In this document: positions 7,527 to 15,203 of the stretch, piece by piece
Layout: every line of letters begins with the position of its first letter
How positions within the stretch are numbered: the stretch's first letter is position 1
Assembly (NCBI RefSeq): GCF_050699935.1
Contig: NZ_JBOHGB010000023.1
Coordinates: 1-64,000 of the forward strand
Reading direction: 5' to 3'
Length of the DNA: 64,000 bases
From: Actinophytocola sp050699935
GTDB lineage: Bacteria > Actinomycetota > Actinomycetes > Mycobacteriales > Pseudonocardiaceae
Program-made: the position numbers and the translations under genes
The notes under the pieces: model-generated
The model's database searches: none
What the model was told of the DNA's origin: nothing
Seen by the model: only the letters and a program-made list of their open reading frames with translations

Positions 7527-7639
7527 GAGATCAGTATGCGCGCGCGAGGGTGACGGCACGTGTGGCCGTGGCCGACGACACCAGCGTGAGCCGTACCGGA
7601 AACCGATCCGCGCAACCCCCCGATCGTCGGTTGCGCGAA

Positions 7640-7651
7640 TGGTCTAGACCG
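7640..7651. promoter_or_regulatory. DasR-type operator upstream of the GH16 glucanase
   Basis: TGGTCTAGACCG matches 11 of 12 bases of the DasR-responsive element core (TGGTCTAGACCA). It lies 63 bp upstream of the secreted glucanase start, a normal position for a repressor site. DasR control of chitinolytic and related secreted glycosidases is established in streptomycetes; control of this gene is inference. Confidence 0.55.
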
Positions 7652-7713
7652 ATCCATGCTTTGTTCGCGCGCGCAACAAATGTTCACGTTCCGAACCAAC
7701 CGAGGAGCCGACG

Positions 7714-8565
7714 ATGATGTCCGCACGCATCTGCATGCTCGTCTCCGCGCTCGCCGCGACCGTGTTGCCCGGTGCCATCGCGAGCGGCCAGGCCACCGCT
7801 GCCCCGCCGGCCGACGAGGGGCCGGCCGGCGCCGAGGCGGTCGTGTTCGCCGACGACTTCGACGGTCCGGCGGGCGCCGGGCCGGACGGTTCGAAGTGGG
7901 TGCTCGAGACCGGCGACAACGTCAACAACCACGAGCGGCAGTACTACACGACCTCGACGAGCAACGCCGCCCTCGACGGGAACGGCAACCTCGTCATCAC
8001 CGCCCGCCGGGAGAACCCCGGCAACTACCAGTGCTGGTACGGCACCTGTGAGTACACCTCGGCCCGCCTCAACACGTCGGGCAGGTTCACCCAGACCTAC
8101 GGCCACTTCGAGGCCCGCATCAAGCTGTCCCGCGGCCAGGGCATGTGGCCCGCGTTCTGGATGCTCGGCGACGACATCGGCGGCGTCGGCTGGCCGCAGT
8201 GCGGCGAGATCGACATCATGGAGAACATCGGCGCCGAACCGTCCACTGTGCACGGAACGATCCACGGGCCGGGCTACTCCGGCTCCGGCGGAATCGGGGC
8301 GCCGTACGGCATCGACGGCGCGTTCGCCGACGAGTTCCACACCTTCGCCGTGGACTGGTCGCCGAACCAGCTCGTCTGGTCGGTCGACGGGAACGTCTAC
8401 CAGACGCGGACCCCGGCCGACCTCGGCGGCCGCGAGTGGGTGTTCGACCACCCGTTCTTCCTGATCCTCAACCTGGCGGTCGGCGGCTACTGGCCCGGCG
8501 ACCCGGACGAGACCACCCCGTTCCCGAACACGCTCACCGTCGACTACGTGCGCGTGACCGCCTGA
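7714..8565 (+). CDS. Secreted GH16 endo-beta-1,3-glucanase (laminarinase-type)
   Basis: This 283-aa extracellular glycoside hydrolase of family 16 is predicted to cleave beta-1,3(-1,4)-glucans. The N-terminal signal peptide (ICMLVSALAATVLPGAIASG, likely cut near residue 30) is followed by a single catalytic domain with no binding module. The active-site signature is GEIDIMENIG, giving the nucleophile Glu, assisting Asp and acid/base Glu of ExDxxE. Upstream WPAFWMLG and downstream FHTFAVDW are typical of the family. gaggag lies 6 nt before the ATG. A DasR-like site lies upstream, suggesting induction by amino sugars or fungal wall material. Three cysteines (CWYGTC and CGE) are present, with one likely disulfide. 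Confidence 0.92.
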   Translation: MMSARICMLVSALAATVLPGAIASGQATAAPPADEGPAGAEAVVFADDFDGPAGAGPDGSKWVLETGDNVNNHERQYYTTSTSNAALDGNGNLVITARRENPGNYQCWYGTCEYTSARLNTSGRFTQTYGHFEARIKLSRGQGMWPAFWMLGDDIGGVGWPQCGEIDIMENIGAEPSTVHGTIHGPGYSGSGGIGAPYGIDGAFADEFHTFAVDWSPNQLVWSVDGNVYQTRTPADLGGREWVFDHPFFLILNLAVGGYWPGDPDETTPFPNTLTVDYVRVTA

Positions 8566-8613
8566 CCCACCCGCCGGTGAAATACCCGCCGTGTCGCGAG
8601 CGTTGCCGTGGGC

Positions 8614-9051
8614 ATGCCACTACAGGGAGAGTACGAACCGAGCACAGCCGAATGGGTCCGCACGCAGGTCGAGGAGTTCGAGAGCTCGAACGGGGCCCGG
8701 GGCAACACGATGCGCGGCATGCCGGTGGTGATCCTGACGACCGCCGGCGCGAAGACCGGGAAGATCCGCAAGATACCGCTGATGCGGGTGGAGAGCGAGG
8801 GCCGCTACGCGATCGTCGCCTCGCTCGGCGGCGCGCCGAAGAACCCCGTCTGGTACTACAACGTGCAGGCCAACCCGCACGTCGAGCTGCAGGACGGGCC
8901 GGTCAAGCAGGACATGATCGCCCGCGAGCTCAATGGTGACGAGAAGGCCAAGTGGTGGGACGTCGCCGTCGACGCCTACCCGGACTACGCCGACTACCAG
9001 CGCAAGACCGACCGCGAGATCCCCGTCTTCGTCCTGGAGCCGGTCGGGTAG
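8614..9051 (+). CDS. F420-dependent nitroreductase-family (Ddn-like) protein
   Basis: The 145-aa product belongs to the deazaflavin(F420)-dependent nitroreductase family related to mycobacterial Ddn. Signatures are PVVILTTAGAKTGKIRKIPLM, VASLGGAPKNPVWYYNVQANP and the C-terminal VFVLEPVG; the GGAPKNPxWYxNL-type segment is the family's F420-binding stretch. The typical substrates are quinones or enones reduced with F420H2; the natural substrate here is unknown. The start could be GTG 8608 or ATG 8614; relatives usually begin MPLxGEYEPS, so 8614 is preferred. The O-methyltransferase gene follows after 10 nt and is probably co-transcribed. Confidence 0.85.
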   Translation: MPLQGEYEPSTAEWVRTQVEEFESSNGARGNTMRGMPVVILTTAGAKTGKIRKIPLMRVESEGRYAIVASLGGAPKNPVWYYNVQANPHVELQDGPVKQDMIARELNGDEKAKWWDVAVDAYPDYADYQRKTDREIPVFVLEPVG

Positions 9052-9061
9052 GAATGGGTGC

Positions 9062-9718
9062 ATGACACAGGCTCAGTGGGACGCGGTCGACGACTACTTC
9101 TCGGGGCTGCTCGTCGGCCCGGACGCGGCGCTCGACGCGGCACTCGAGGCCAGTGACGCGGCCGGCCTGCCACGGATCGCGGTCTCGCCCACCCAGGGCA
9201 AGCTGCTGCACCTGATCGCCAGGGTCCACGGCGCCCGCCGCATCCTGGAGATCGGGACGCTCGGCGGCTACAGCGCGATCTGGCTCGCCCGCGCGTTGCC
9301 CGCGGACGGCCGGCTCGTCACGCTCGAGTACGAGGAGAAGCACGCCGAGCTCGCGCGTGCCAACCTCGCGCGCGCCGGGCTGGCCGAGCGGGTCGAGGTG
9401 CGCGTCGGCCCGGCGCTGGACACGCTGCCCTCCGTCGAGGGCCCGTTCGACCTGGTGTTCATCGACGCCGACAAGCCCAACAACCCCGACTACTTCCGCT
9501 GGGCCCTGGGGCTGACCAGGCCGGGCAGTGTGATCATCGTGGACAACGTCGTGCGTGGTGGAAAGGTGGCCGACCCGGCCAGCACCGACCCGTCGATCGT
9601 CGGCACCCGCCGGCTCGCCGAGCTGCTCGCCACCGAGCCGACCGTCGCCGCGACCACCGTGCAGACCGTGGGTGCCAAGGGCTACGACGGCTTCGCCTTC
9701 GCCCTGGTCACCGGCTGA
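9062..9718 (+). CDS. SAM-dependent O-methyltransferase (catechol-type)
   Basis: This cytosolic class I methyltransferase (218 aa) is of the O-methyltransferase 3 family. It has RILEIGTLGGYSAIWLA (SAM-binding motif I), LVTLEYEEKHAELARANLARA (motif II acid), PFDLVFIDADKPNN with the metal-binding Asp, and VIIVDNVVRGGKV with the second metal ligand pair. This predicts Mg-dependent methylation of a catechol-like hydroxyl. The start ATG 9062 is 10 nt after the reductase stop. The substrate is unknown; it is not near an obvious aromatic pathway. Confidence 0.88.
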   Translation: MTQAQWDAVDDYFSGLLVGPDAALDAALEASDAAGLPRIAVSPTQGKLLHLIARVHGARRILEIGTLGGYSAIWLARALPADGRLVTLEYEEKHAELARANLARAGLAERVEVRVGPALDTLPSVEGPFDLVFIDADKPNNPDYFRWALGLTRPGSVIIVDNVVRGGKVADPASTDPSIVGTRRLAELLATEPTVAATTVQTVGAKGYDGFAFALVTG

Positions 9719-9742
9719 CCCTGACGACTTGCGGGGGGCGGC

Positions 9743-10024
9743 TCAGCGCTCGGCGGGCCGCAGGCGCCCCCGGAACCGCCGGAGCATCGCGAACGACACC
9801 ACCGGCGAGCGGGCCAGGCACACCTCGCACGGCATGCCCGCCGGCGACGAGAGGACCTCCCCCTCACCGGGTCCGATCTCCAGGCCGCAGTAGGCGGTCA
9901 GCCGCCGCGGCAGCACCTCCGACTCGGGCAGCGGCACGAGATGGCACGTTCGGCGGCTCTCGCCGATCAACGACCCGTCCGGTTGCCGGGGCTTCAGTCG
10001 AACCAGGATCAACGTCCGGGTCAT
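9743..10024 (-). CDS. Conserved hypothetical protein with Cys/His motifs (93 aa)
   Basis: The protein starts MTRTLILVRLKPRQPDGSLI and contains CHLVPLP and later MPCEVCLARSP; the His, the lone Cys (AYCGLEIG) and the CxxC could form a small zinc site. The ATG at 10024 is preferred over an in-frame start 33 nt upstream. I recall similar short proteins encoded beside DUF5753-type XRE regulators in Pseudonocardiaceae, which fits the neighbour at 10116, but no function is established. It is convergent with the O-methyltransferase gene. Confidence 0.7.
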   Translation of the reverse strand: MTRTLILVRLKPRQPDGSLIGESRRTCHLVPLPESEVLPRRLTAYCGLEIGPGEGEVLSSPAGMPCEVCLARSPVVSFAMLRRFRGRLRPAER

Positions 10025-10115
10025 GAGTGGCACGCTAGGACCGTGCCAACCAGGCACGACAGCACATTTCTCCGGATTTCTCGCCGATCACCACATCGTC
10101 GTAGCGGGCGCGGAG

Positions 10116-10997
10116 TCATTCGCCCTCGGGCAACAGCTCACCCGAAAGGTCGTCGATGACGCGCTTGATGATCTCTCGGGCCGTGCGGCCGTAGCTCGCG
10201 GCCGCCGCCATCGCGTCGAAGATCGACCGGTACAGCTCGAGCTCCCGCGGCCCGGCCAGGTTCAGCTCCGCGGAGAATGTCTCCACCATCACCCGCGTGT
10301 CGTCGAGCAGCCAGAAGCCGTGCGTGGGCGCCACCTGGTACGCGGTCGGGAACCCGACGATCCCGAACTTCACGTTGGGCAGGCTCGCCAGCGAGAGCAG
10401 CCGATCGAGCTGTCCCAGCATCACCTCCGGCGGGCACAGCCGGTACCGCAGCGCGGCCTCGGTCAGGACGAAGTGGAACCGTTTGTCCTGCCGGTAAAGG
10501 ACGTCCTGGCGCTGGATACGGGCCCGCACCGCGTCGTCGACATCGCCGCGCACGTCGAACACGGCGACGGTCTGCGTGAAGCGGGCCCGCGCGTACTCCG
10601 CGGTCTGTAGCAGGCCCGGCACGAACGTGGACTCGAACGCGCGGAACAGCCGCGTCGTGGCGTCGAGCGCGGCGAGCTCGGTCTGATGCGAGCCGAGACC
10701 ACCGCGCAACTGCCGCTGCCACTCGATATTCTGGACGGTGAGCGTGTGCAGAGCGGCGAGGAGACCCTCGGTCTCCGCCTCGCCGCCGGTCGCCCGGGTC
10801 CAGGCGTGGAGGTCGTCCTCGGTCGGCGACTGGCGGCCGTTCTCCAGCTTGGAGACCTTCGACGGCGGCCAGGACAGCGACTCCGCGAGCGCGCGGCCGC
10901 TCAGGTCGGCCCGGCGGCGCAGCTCGCGGAGTCGTTTGCCGAGCGCGAGGCGCGCCTGGTTGAGACTGGAGACGCCGTTGTTTCGAATCGGTGGCAC
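10116..10997 (-). CDS. XRE-family regulator with DUF5753 (Scr1-like) domain
   Basis: This 293-aa DNA-binding protein has an N-terminal helix-turn-helix (about 18-70: RLRELRRRADLSGRALAESL then SWPPSKVSKLENGRQSPTEDDL) followed by a DUF5753 ligand-like domain (about 100-285) containing FESTFVPGLLQTAEYARA and LDDTRVMVETF. This architecture is common in actinomycetes, often paired with one or more very small proteins that relieve or mediate its action. Its start is GTG 10997. A 16-bp palindrome 79 bp upstream (11076-11091) is a candidate autoregulatory operator. Target genes are unknown. Confidence 0.9.
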   Translation of the reverse strand: MPPIRNNGVSSLNQARLALGKRLRELRRRADLSGRALAESLSWPPSKVSKLENGRQSPTEDDLHAWTRATGGEAETEGLLAALHTLTVQNIEWQRQLRGGLGSHQTELAALDATTRLFRAFESTFVPGLLQTAEYARARFTQTVAVFDVRGDVDDAVRARIQRQDVLYRQDKRFHFVLTEAALRYRLCPPEVMLGQLDRLLSLASLPNVKFGIVGFPTAYQVAPTHGFWLLDDTRVMVETFSAELNLAGPRELELYRSIFDAMAAAASYGRTAREIIKRVIDDLSGELLPEGE

Positions 10998-11075
10998 GAC
11001 ACCCGTCCCTCGCCGCGCGCCGTCCCCGGCGGCGCGCCCCTGTGCCTTCCACGATAACGGGTGCGATCCGCCTTC

Positions 11076-11091
11076 CCGAGAAATTTCTCGG
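11076..11091. promoter_or_regulatory. 16-bp palindrome, candidate operator of the XRE regulator
   Basis: ccgagaaatttctcgg is a perfect palindrome lying between the XRE gene and the 99-aa gene. A half-like sequence (tttctcgccga) also occurs near 10077-10087, downstream of the XRE gene. Location and symmetry suit a dimeric repressor, most simply the adjacent XRE protein. Confidence 0.5.
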
Positions 11092-11104
11092 AAACCACTG
11101 CCGG

Positions 11105-11404
11105 CTAACGGCGTTCCTCGACGGGCTCGCGCGTGTAGAGGCGGAGCACGTCCTCCGGGATCTCGATGATCGCCTCGCCATTCGGGACCGGACCGACGTC
11201 GGCGAGTGCCTGGACATCGGTCACCACCCAGCCCTGCGCGATGAACGTCCGGCGGTCGGTGCGGTCGGTCGCGAAGAGCGTCGGGGACTGCCCCTCCTGT
11301 GACAAGGGATCCTTGCCGAGAAAGCGCGCGCGCAAGCTGGTCTCCGTTTCAAGAAACAGGGGAAACTGTTCTTGATCATCGAGTGACCCGTGCCAGGTCG
11401 TCAA
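11105..11404 (-). CDS. Small conserved protein, partner of the XRE/DUF5753 gene
   Basis: The encoded protein has up to 99 aa. The core SPTLFATDRTDRRTFIAQGW followed by VVTD and GEAIIEIPEDVLRLY resembles short actinobacterial proteins with the pattern SPTLYxTDxxTxxVQGWxV...EIPxxLL that are encoded beside DUF5753 XRE regulators. No catalytic residues are apparent. The only upstream initiator is TTG 11404 without a Shine-Dalgarno, and TTGACG there could instead be a -35 box, so the true start may be further in. It is presumably co-transcribed with the XRE gene downstream. Confidence 0.6.
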   Translation of the reverse strand: MTTWHGSLDDQEQFPLFLETETSLRARFLGKDPLSQEGQSPTLFATDRTDRRTFIAQGWVVTDVQALADVGPVPNGEAIIEIPEDVLRLYTREPVEERR

Positions 11405-11595
11405 ACCGGCCGGTGTGCCCGGTTACCGTTCGCCGCAGACCGTGCCGGCCACGAAAGCACAGGTAGAAGCCTCGACCGTGCGTATGCCGCGAGTTGAAGA
11501 CCGCTCAACGAAAGAACACGTCGGTGTCGCCCCGCCTTAGCGTGAACAGTGCCGGAGTCCTGCCTCCGGCACGAGAGGCGAGGCGAGGCGAGACG

Positions 11596-12417
11596 ATGGA
11601 CCACCGCACCGACGCGACGTGGCCGGACAGTGCCGACCAACCGACCCTCCGCGTGGTGTCCGGGCACGCCGTGCGCGTCCTGCCCCGACCGCGGCCCGCC
11701 GGGTGGCTCGACGACGATCCGGAAACCTACCCGCGGATCGTCAGCTACGACAACACCGGCGACGAGACCGACGGCATCCGGGTACTGGTCGTCGGCGACG
11801 ACGTGCTCGCCCGCCGCGGTGTGCTGGCCGCGCTCGACGGCGAGCCGGGCATGGTCGTCGTCGGCGAGCACGGCAACGGCCCCGCCGTGTTCGCCACGAT
11901 GTCCAACCAGCACCCGGATGTCCTGCTGCTGCACGGTTTGCGGTCCGGCGACACCGCCCCCGTGCTGGCCGCGGTGCGCCGGTCGGGCCGCGTGGTCCGC
12001 GTGCTCGGCATCGGCATGCGCGACGGCGAGGCGCTGACGAGCCCGGAGGTGTGCGGCTCACTGCCCGCGTGGTCGACGCCGGAGGAGGTCGTCGCGGCGG
12101 TGCGGATCGCGGCGGCCGGGTTCGCGCTGCGCCGCTTCGAGGAGGTCGGGCAGCCGGGTCGGCTGGTGCGCCTCGCCGGGCCCGAGCACGGGCGGCATGT
12201 GGCCGCGCGCGACGGGCTGAGCGAGCGCGAGTGCGACGTGCTGGGCCTGGTCGCGCGCGGGCTGTCCAACGCCGAGATCGCCGAGGAGCTCACCGTCTCC
12301 GAGCACACGGTGATGTCCCACATGCAGAACCTGCTCAGCAAGCTCGGCCTGCGCAACCGGATCCACGCGGTGATCTACGCGTTCGAGTCCGGAGTGGCCA
12401 CGCCGGAACACCGGTAG
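11596..12417 (+). CDS. LuxR-type (NarL-like) transcriptional regulator
   Basis: This 273-aa regulator has a variable N-terminus, a receiver-like domain (about 57-170: IRVLVVGDDVLARRGVLAAL...) and a C-terminal LuxR HTH (about 205-265: LSERECDVLGLVARGLSNAEIAEELTVSEHTV...). The receiver looks degenerate: the position expected to hold the phospho-acceptor Asp reads PDVLLLHGLRS, with the conserved Asp displaced, so phosphorylation is doubtful. The ATG at 11596 follows repetitive gaggcgag. It lies 4 nt upstream of the BTAD regulator, forming a two-gene regulatory operon. Targets are unknown. Confidence 0.82.
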   Translation: MDHRTDATWPDSADQPTLRVVSGHAVRVLPRPRPAGWLDDDPETYPRIVSYDNTGDETDGIRVLVVGDDVLARRGVLAALDGEPGMVVVGEHGNGPAVFATMSNQHPDVLLLHGLRSGDTAPVLAAVRRSGRVVRVLGIGMRDGEALTSPEVCGSLPAWSTPEEVVAAVRIAAAGFALRRFEEVGQPGRLVRLAGPEHGRHVAARDGLSERECDVLGLVARGLSNAEIAEELTVSEHTVMSHMQNLLSKLGLRNRIHAVIYAFESGVATPEHR

Positions 12418-12421
12418 CGGC

Positions 12422-13333
12422 ATGCGGCTGCACATCCTCGGCCCGATGGAGGTCCACGACGCGCGCGGCGCGCCGGTGGAGGTCACCGGCGTCAAGCGGC
12501 GGGCGCTGCTCGCCTCGCTCGTGGTGTGCGCCGGCCGCACGCTGTCGACCGGGCGGCTCGTCGCGGAGCTGTGGGGCGAGCGGCCACCGGCCAACGCGGC
12601 GAACGCCCTGCAGGCCCAGATGCGCCGGCTGCGCAAGGTGATCGAGCAGGCGTGTGGCGAGCCGGACCGGATCGTCACCCGCCCGCCGGGCTACGCCCTG
12701 ACGCTGTACGCGGGCGAGAGCGACGCGGTCGAGTTCGTCGAGCGCGTCGGCTCGGCCCGGGCCCTTGCCGCCGCCGAGCCCGCACGGGCGGTCGCGCCGC
12801 TGCGGGCCGCGCTCGCGCTGTGGCGGGGACCGGCGCTGGAGGACGCCGCGCTGGGCGACGTCTGCACGGCGGAGGCGGCGGCGCTCGACGAGCACCGGCT
12901 CGCGGCACTGGAGACGTTGTACGAAGCGAGCCTGCGCGCCGGCCGGCACGCCGAGGTGGTCGGCGAGCTGGCGGAGACGTCGGCCGACCATCCCCTGCGG
13001 GAGCGGTTCTACGAGCAGCTGATGGTGGCGCTGGCCCGCGGCGGCCGGCGGTCCGACGCGCTCGCGGTGTACGACCGGGCCCGCCGGCGGCTGCGGTGTG
13101 ACCTCGGCGTCGAGCCGGGACCGGTGCTGCGGGCGCGAATGCGGTCGATCCTGGCGGACACGCGCGAGCCCGACGCGTCGCGGGAGCTCGCGCACGAGCC
13201 GGTGGCGCTGCGCCGCGAGCTCGCCGAGCTGCGCCAGCGGATCGACACGCTGGCGAGCCGGCAGGAGACCGTGCTGGAGACGTTGCTGGAGTCGCTGCGC
13301 CTGCTGGCGCCGGACCGGGTGCCGCGCCCGTAG
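12422..13333 (+). CDS. SARP-like regulator (OmpR-type HTH plus BTAD)
   Basis: The protein (303 aa) starts MRLHILGPMEVHD, followed by an OmpR/PhoB-type winged helix (about 20-95, with GRLVAELWGERPPANAANAL) and a bacterial transcriptional activation domain (about 95-245, with LAALETLYEASLRAGRHAEV and DALAVYDRARRRL). A C-terminal coiled-coil-like tail (ELAELRQRIDTLASRQ) is extra. It is a likely transcription activator of the SARP/AfsR-small class, without an ATPase domain. It is co-transcribed with the LuxR-type gene 4 nt upstream and ends at a strong terminator. It is about 7 kb from the biosynthetic operon, so a role there is possible but not shown. Confidence 0.88.
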   Translation: MRLHILGPMEVHDARGAPVEVTGVKRRALLASLVVCAGRTLSTGRLVAELWGERPPANAANALQAQMRRLRKVIEQACGEPDRIVTRPPGYALTLYAGESDAVEFVERVGSARALAAAEPARAVAPLRAALALWRGPALEDAALGDVCTAEAAALDEHRLAALETLYEASLRAGRHAEVVGELAETSADHPLRERFYEQLMVALARGGRRSDALAVYDRARRRLRCDLGVEPGPVLRARMRSILADTREPDASRELAHEPVALRRELAELRQRIDTLASRQETVLETLLESLRLLAPDRVPRP

Positions 13334-13337
13334 GGCC

Positions 13338-13384
13338 AGGAAGGACGCCTTGCAGACGTCGCGTGTCCGGAAGGCGTCCTTCCT
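13338..13384. terminator. Bidirectional terminator of the AAGGACGCCTT family (copy 2)
   Basis: aggaaggacgcctt (13338-13351) and aaggcgtccttcct (13371-13384) form a perfect 14-bp stem around a 19-nt loop. It lies between the convergent BTAD gene (stop 13333) and the 110-aa gene (stop 13383). Confidence 0.85.
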
Positions 13385-13715
13385 AGCGCGAGTCCCGGAC
13401 GCCGGCGAGGTTCTCGGCGAGGATCGCCTTCACCTCGGTCTTGGCGTGCAGGTAGGCCTCGGCGATGTCCGCGGGGATGCCGTCCCTCGCGGCGACCACG
13501 GTCGCGGGTGGGTCGGGGACGACGATGGGGCCGGCGGAGACGGCCGGCACGCGCTCGAAGCCGCGCACCGCGTCCGCGCCGCGCTCGGCGAGCGTGCGGT
13601 GGCGCGAGCCGGTCCCCGGGGCGAGATGGAGCACCTGCGTGGTCGACGCGTGCAGCGCGCACTCGACGACCTCCCGGTTGCCCGGCAGGCCGAGCTCCTC
13701 GTCCGAGTACGTCAT
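13383..13715 (-). CDS. Hypothetical protein next to the butyrolactone synthase gene (110 aa)
   Basis: The product starts MTYSDEELGLPGNREVVECA and is mainly helical in the C-terminal half (ADIAEAYLHAKTEVKAILAE). No membrane segment, signal peptide or known motif is seen. gaggaggag lies about 7 nt before the ATG at 13715, so translation is well supported. It is on the same strand as afsA but separated from it by a strong terminator hairpin, so it is probably expressed separately. I cannot assign a function. Confidence 0.65.
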   Translation of the reverse strand: MTYSDEELGLPGNREVVECALHASTTQVLHLAPGTGSRHRTLAERGADAVRGFERVPAVSAGPIVVPDPPATVVAARDGIPADIAEAYLHAKTEVKAILAENLAGVRDSR

Positions 13716-13799
13716 GACCGATCTCCTCCTCGCCGGGACCTCAATTGTCGGATTCCGGTCAGGGGCCGACAATCCGTCCGCGGAACGGTTCGTGCCCAT

Positions 13800-13834
13800 C
13801 CGCCGCGGGAGGGAGGTCGTCCCTCCCGCGGCGG
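13800..13834. terminator. Strong terminator downstream of afsA
   Basis: ccgccgcgggaggga (13800-13814) and tccctcccgcggcgg (13820-13834) give a perfect 15-bp, GC-rich stem with a 5-nt loop. It lies about 80 bp beyond the afsA stop on the same strand. Confidence 0.8.
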
Positions 13835-13914
13835 AGCGGGGACGCGGCCGCTCGCGGCCGGTGGGCCGGGCCGGTCGGCCGCGACGCGGGTCGTGCGCGA
13901 CGCCTGGCTCGGGG

Positions 13915-14883
13915 TCAGGCGACCCGGAGCTCGACGACACCGTCGACGGAGCGGTGGTCGTCCTGGTCGACGGCGACCCGGACACCCGTCCGGCCCGACG
14001 CCGTGCCGACCACCGTGGCCGACACCAGGCACGGCGCGTCGAACTCGAGGTAGTGCGCGAAGGCGAAGTCGCCGCCCACGGGAAGGGCGTCGGGCCGGTC
14101 GACCGCGAGCAGCGCGGCCTGGCGCGCGACCTCGGCGATGGCGTTGCCCGGCACGTGGTCGACCGGGTGGTCGTAGATCACCGGGTGGGCGGGGTCCACC
14201 CGGATCTGCCAGCCGGGCTCGTCCGTGTCGCCGAACCGCTCGGCGAGCAGGACGTCGACCCGGTCCGACCGGCCGACTCGGTCCGGGCGCACCACGTCCA
14301 CACCGGCGGGCACGCTGGGCCCGGCGGTGGCGTGCTCGCCGCGCAGCTTCTTGTAGGCGGCGCCGGAGACGACGCTCCAGTTGTAGGTCGCCGTGCCGAT
14401 CCGCATGCCGTCGCGGAAGCACTCGATCTCGGTGCGCATCGCGGCCGGGCGGCGGCCGCGCCGCTTGATGTCGTGGTTGGAGATGACCAGCAGGAGCTCG
14501 ACCGGCTCGGTGCCGCCGGCCGTGACCGGCGTCGACAGGCCGGCGGCGTCGAAGGCGAACTGCTTGTCGTGGGTGATCCACTTGTACTCGCGTGGGATCT
14601 CGTAGGCGAAGTGGCCGACCAGCAGGATCGACTCGCGTACGGTCTCGAGCAGCAGCATGGGGTCGTGCTGGCCCGGCCGGACGGGTCCGTAGAACGAGTG
14701 CGCACGAGGTAACCGGGCGCTCACCTCGAAGGTGTCCACGCCTGTCACCCGCAGGTTGGTGACGAACACGTCCGACTGGTGCGTCCGCCGCACAAGGCGT
14801 GGCGGCACCGGCTGTCGGAAAAGCCGTTCCGTTGTGCCCAACCTGGGGTAGTGGTCCTGCTCATGCCTGATCATGGTGGCCAT
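13915..14883 (-). CDS. afsA: AfsA-family gamma-butyrolactone biosynthesis protein
   Basis: This 322-aa member of the A-factor synthase family carries the key acyl transfer (beta-ketoacyl group to a glycerol-derived C3 unit) in gamma-butyrolactone signal synthesis. Two hot-dog-like AfsA repeats are visible: one around residues 35-150 (HQSDVFVTNLRV, LLLETVRESILLVGHFAYEIP) and one around 195-310 (RSDRVDVLLAE, DHVPGNAIAEVARQAALLAV, FAFAHYLEFDAPC). The ATG at 14883 follows gagagg; a second ATG three codons in is possible. It is divergent from the ArpA-type receptor gene across a 320-bp region holding an ARE-like sequence, the classic arrangement for autoregulated signalling. No dedicated ketoreductase is adjacent, though the aldo/keto reductase nearby is a candidate. 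Confidence 0.9.
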   Translation of the reverse strand: MATMIRHEQDHYPRLGTTERLFRQPVPPRLVRRTHQSDVFVTNLRVTGVDTFEVSARLPRAHSFYGPVRPGQHDPMLLLETVRESILLVGHFAYEIPREYKWITHDKQFAFDAAGLSTPVTAGGTEPVELLLVISNHDIKRRGRRPAAMRTEIECFRDGMRIGTATYNWSVVSGAAYKKLRGEHATAGPSVPAGVDVVRPDRVGRSDRVDVLLAERFGDTDEPGWQIRVDPAHPVIYDHPVDHVPGNAIAEVARQAALLAVDRPDALPVGGDFAFAHYLEFDAPCLVSATVVGTASGRTGVRVAVDQDDHRSVDGVVELRVA

Positions 14884-15203
14884 GGCGAAGCCTCTCGGGA
14901 AAGGTCTTCGGCGTCGCCGCGGAGGTCCGACGTCGACGTCGAATACGCGACGGCGGCAGCACCGGCACCCGTCCGGCTCGGGTCATGCGATGACGCCGCC
15001 TCGGAAGTTATGAAGGTGTGTATGTGGCACATGCCACACATAAACCATACCTACCACCCGGTTTTTTTTCGAGAGGCGACTGCGTCAATCTTGAGCTACC
15101 CTGGACCGAACGTCGAGCAGCGCTGGATTCGCCGGAATGGTGCGGCCCTCGTGCTGTCTCTCTTGTGACATCGTGGTCCGCGACCAACCAGGGAGGTATG
15201 GGT
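14884..15203. other. Divergent control region between afsA and the receptor gene
   Basis: This 320-bp stretch has no supported gene. It contains a small palindrome (gtggca/tgccac, about 15025-15038), the ARE-like element at 15042-15068, and the gggagg ribosome site of the receptor gene. It is expected to hold both divergent promoters. Confidence 0.6.
15042..15068. promoter_or_regulatory. ARE-like operator in the afsA/receptor intergenic region
   Basis: aaaccatacctaccacccgg followed by tttttttt shares the half-site pieces aaacc...acc and cccggttt with the clear ARE pair at 19441-19488, but is less symmetric. Placement between a butyrolactone synthase gene and its receptor gene supports an autoregulatory site. 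Confidence 0.45.
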
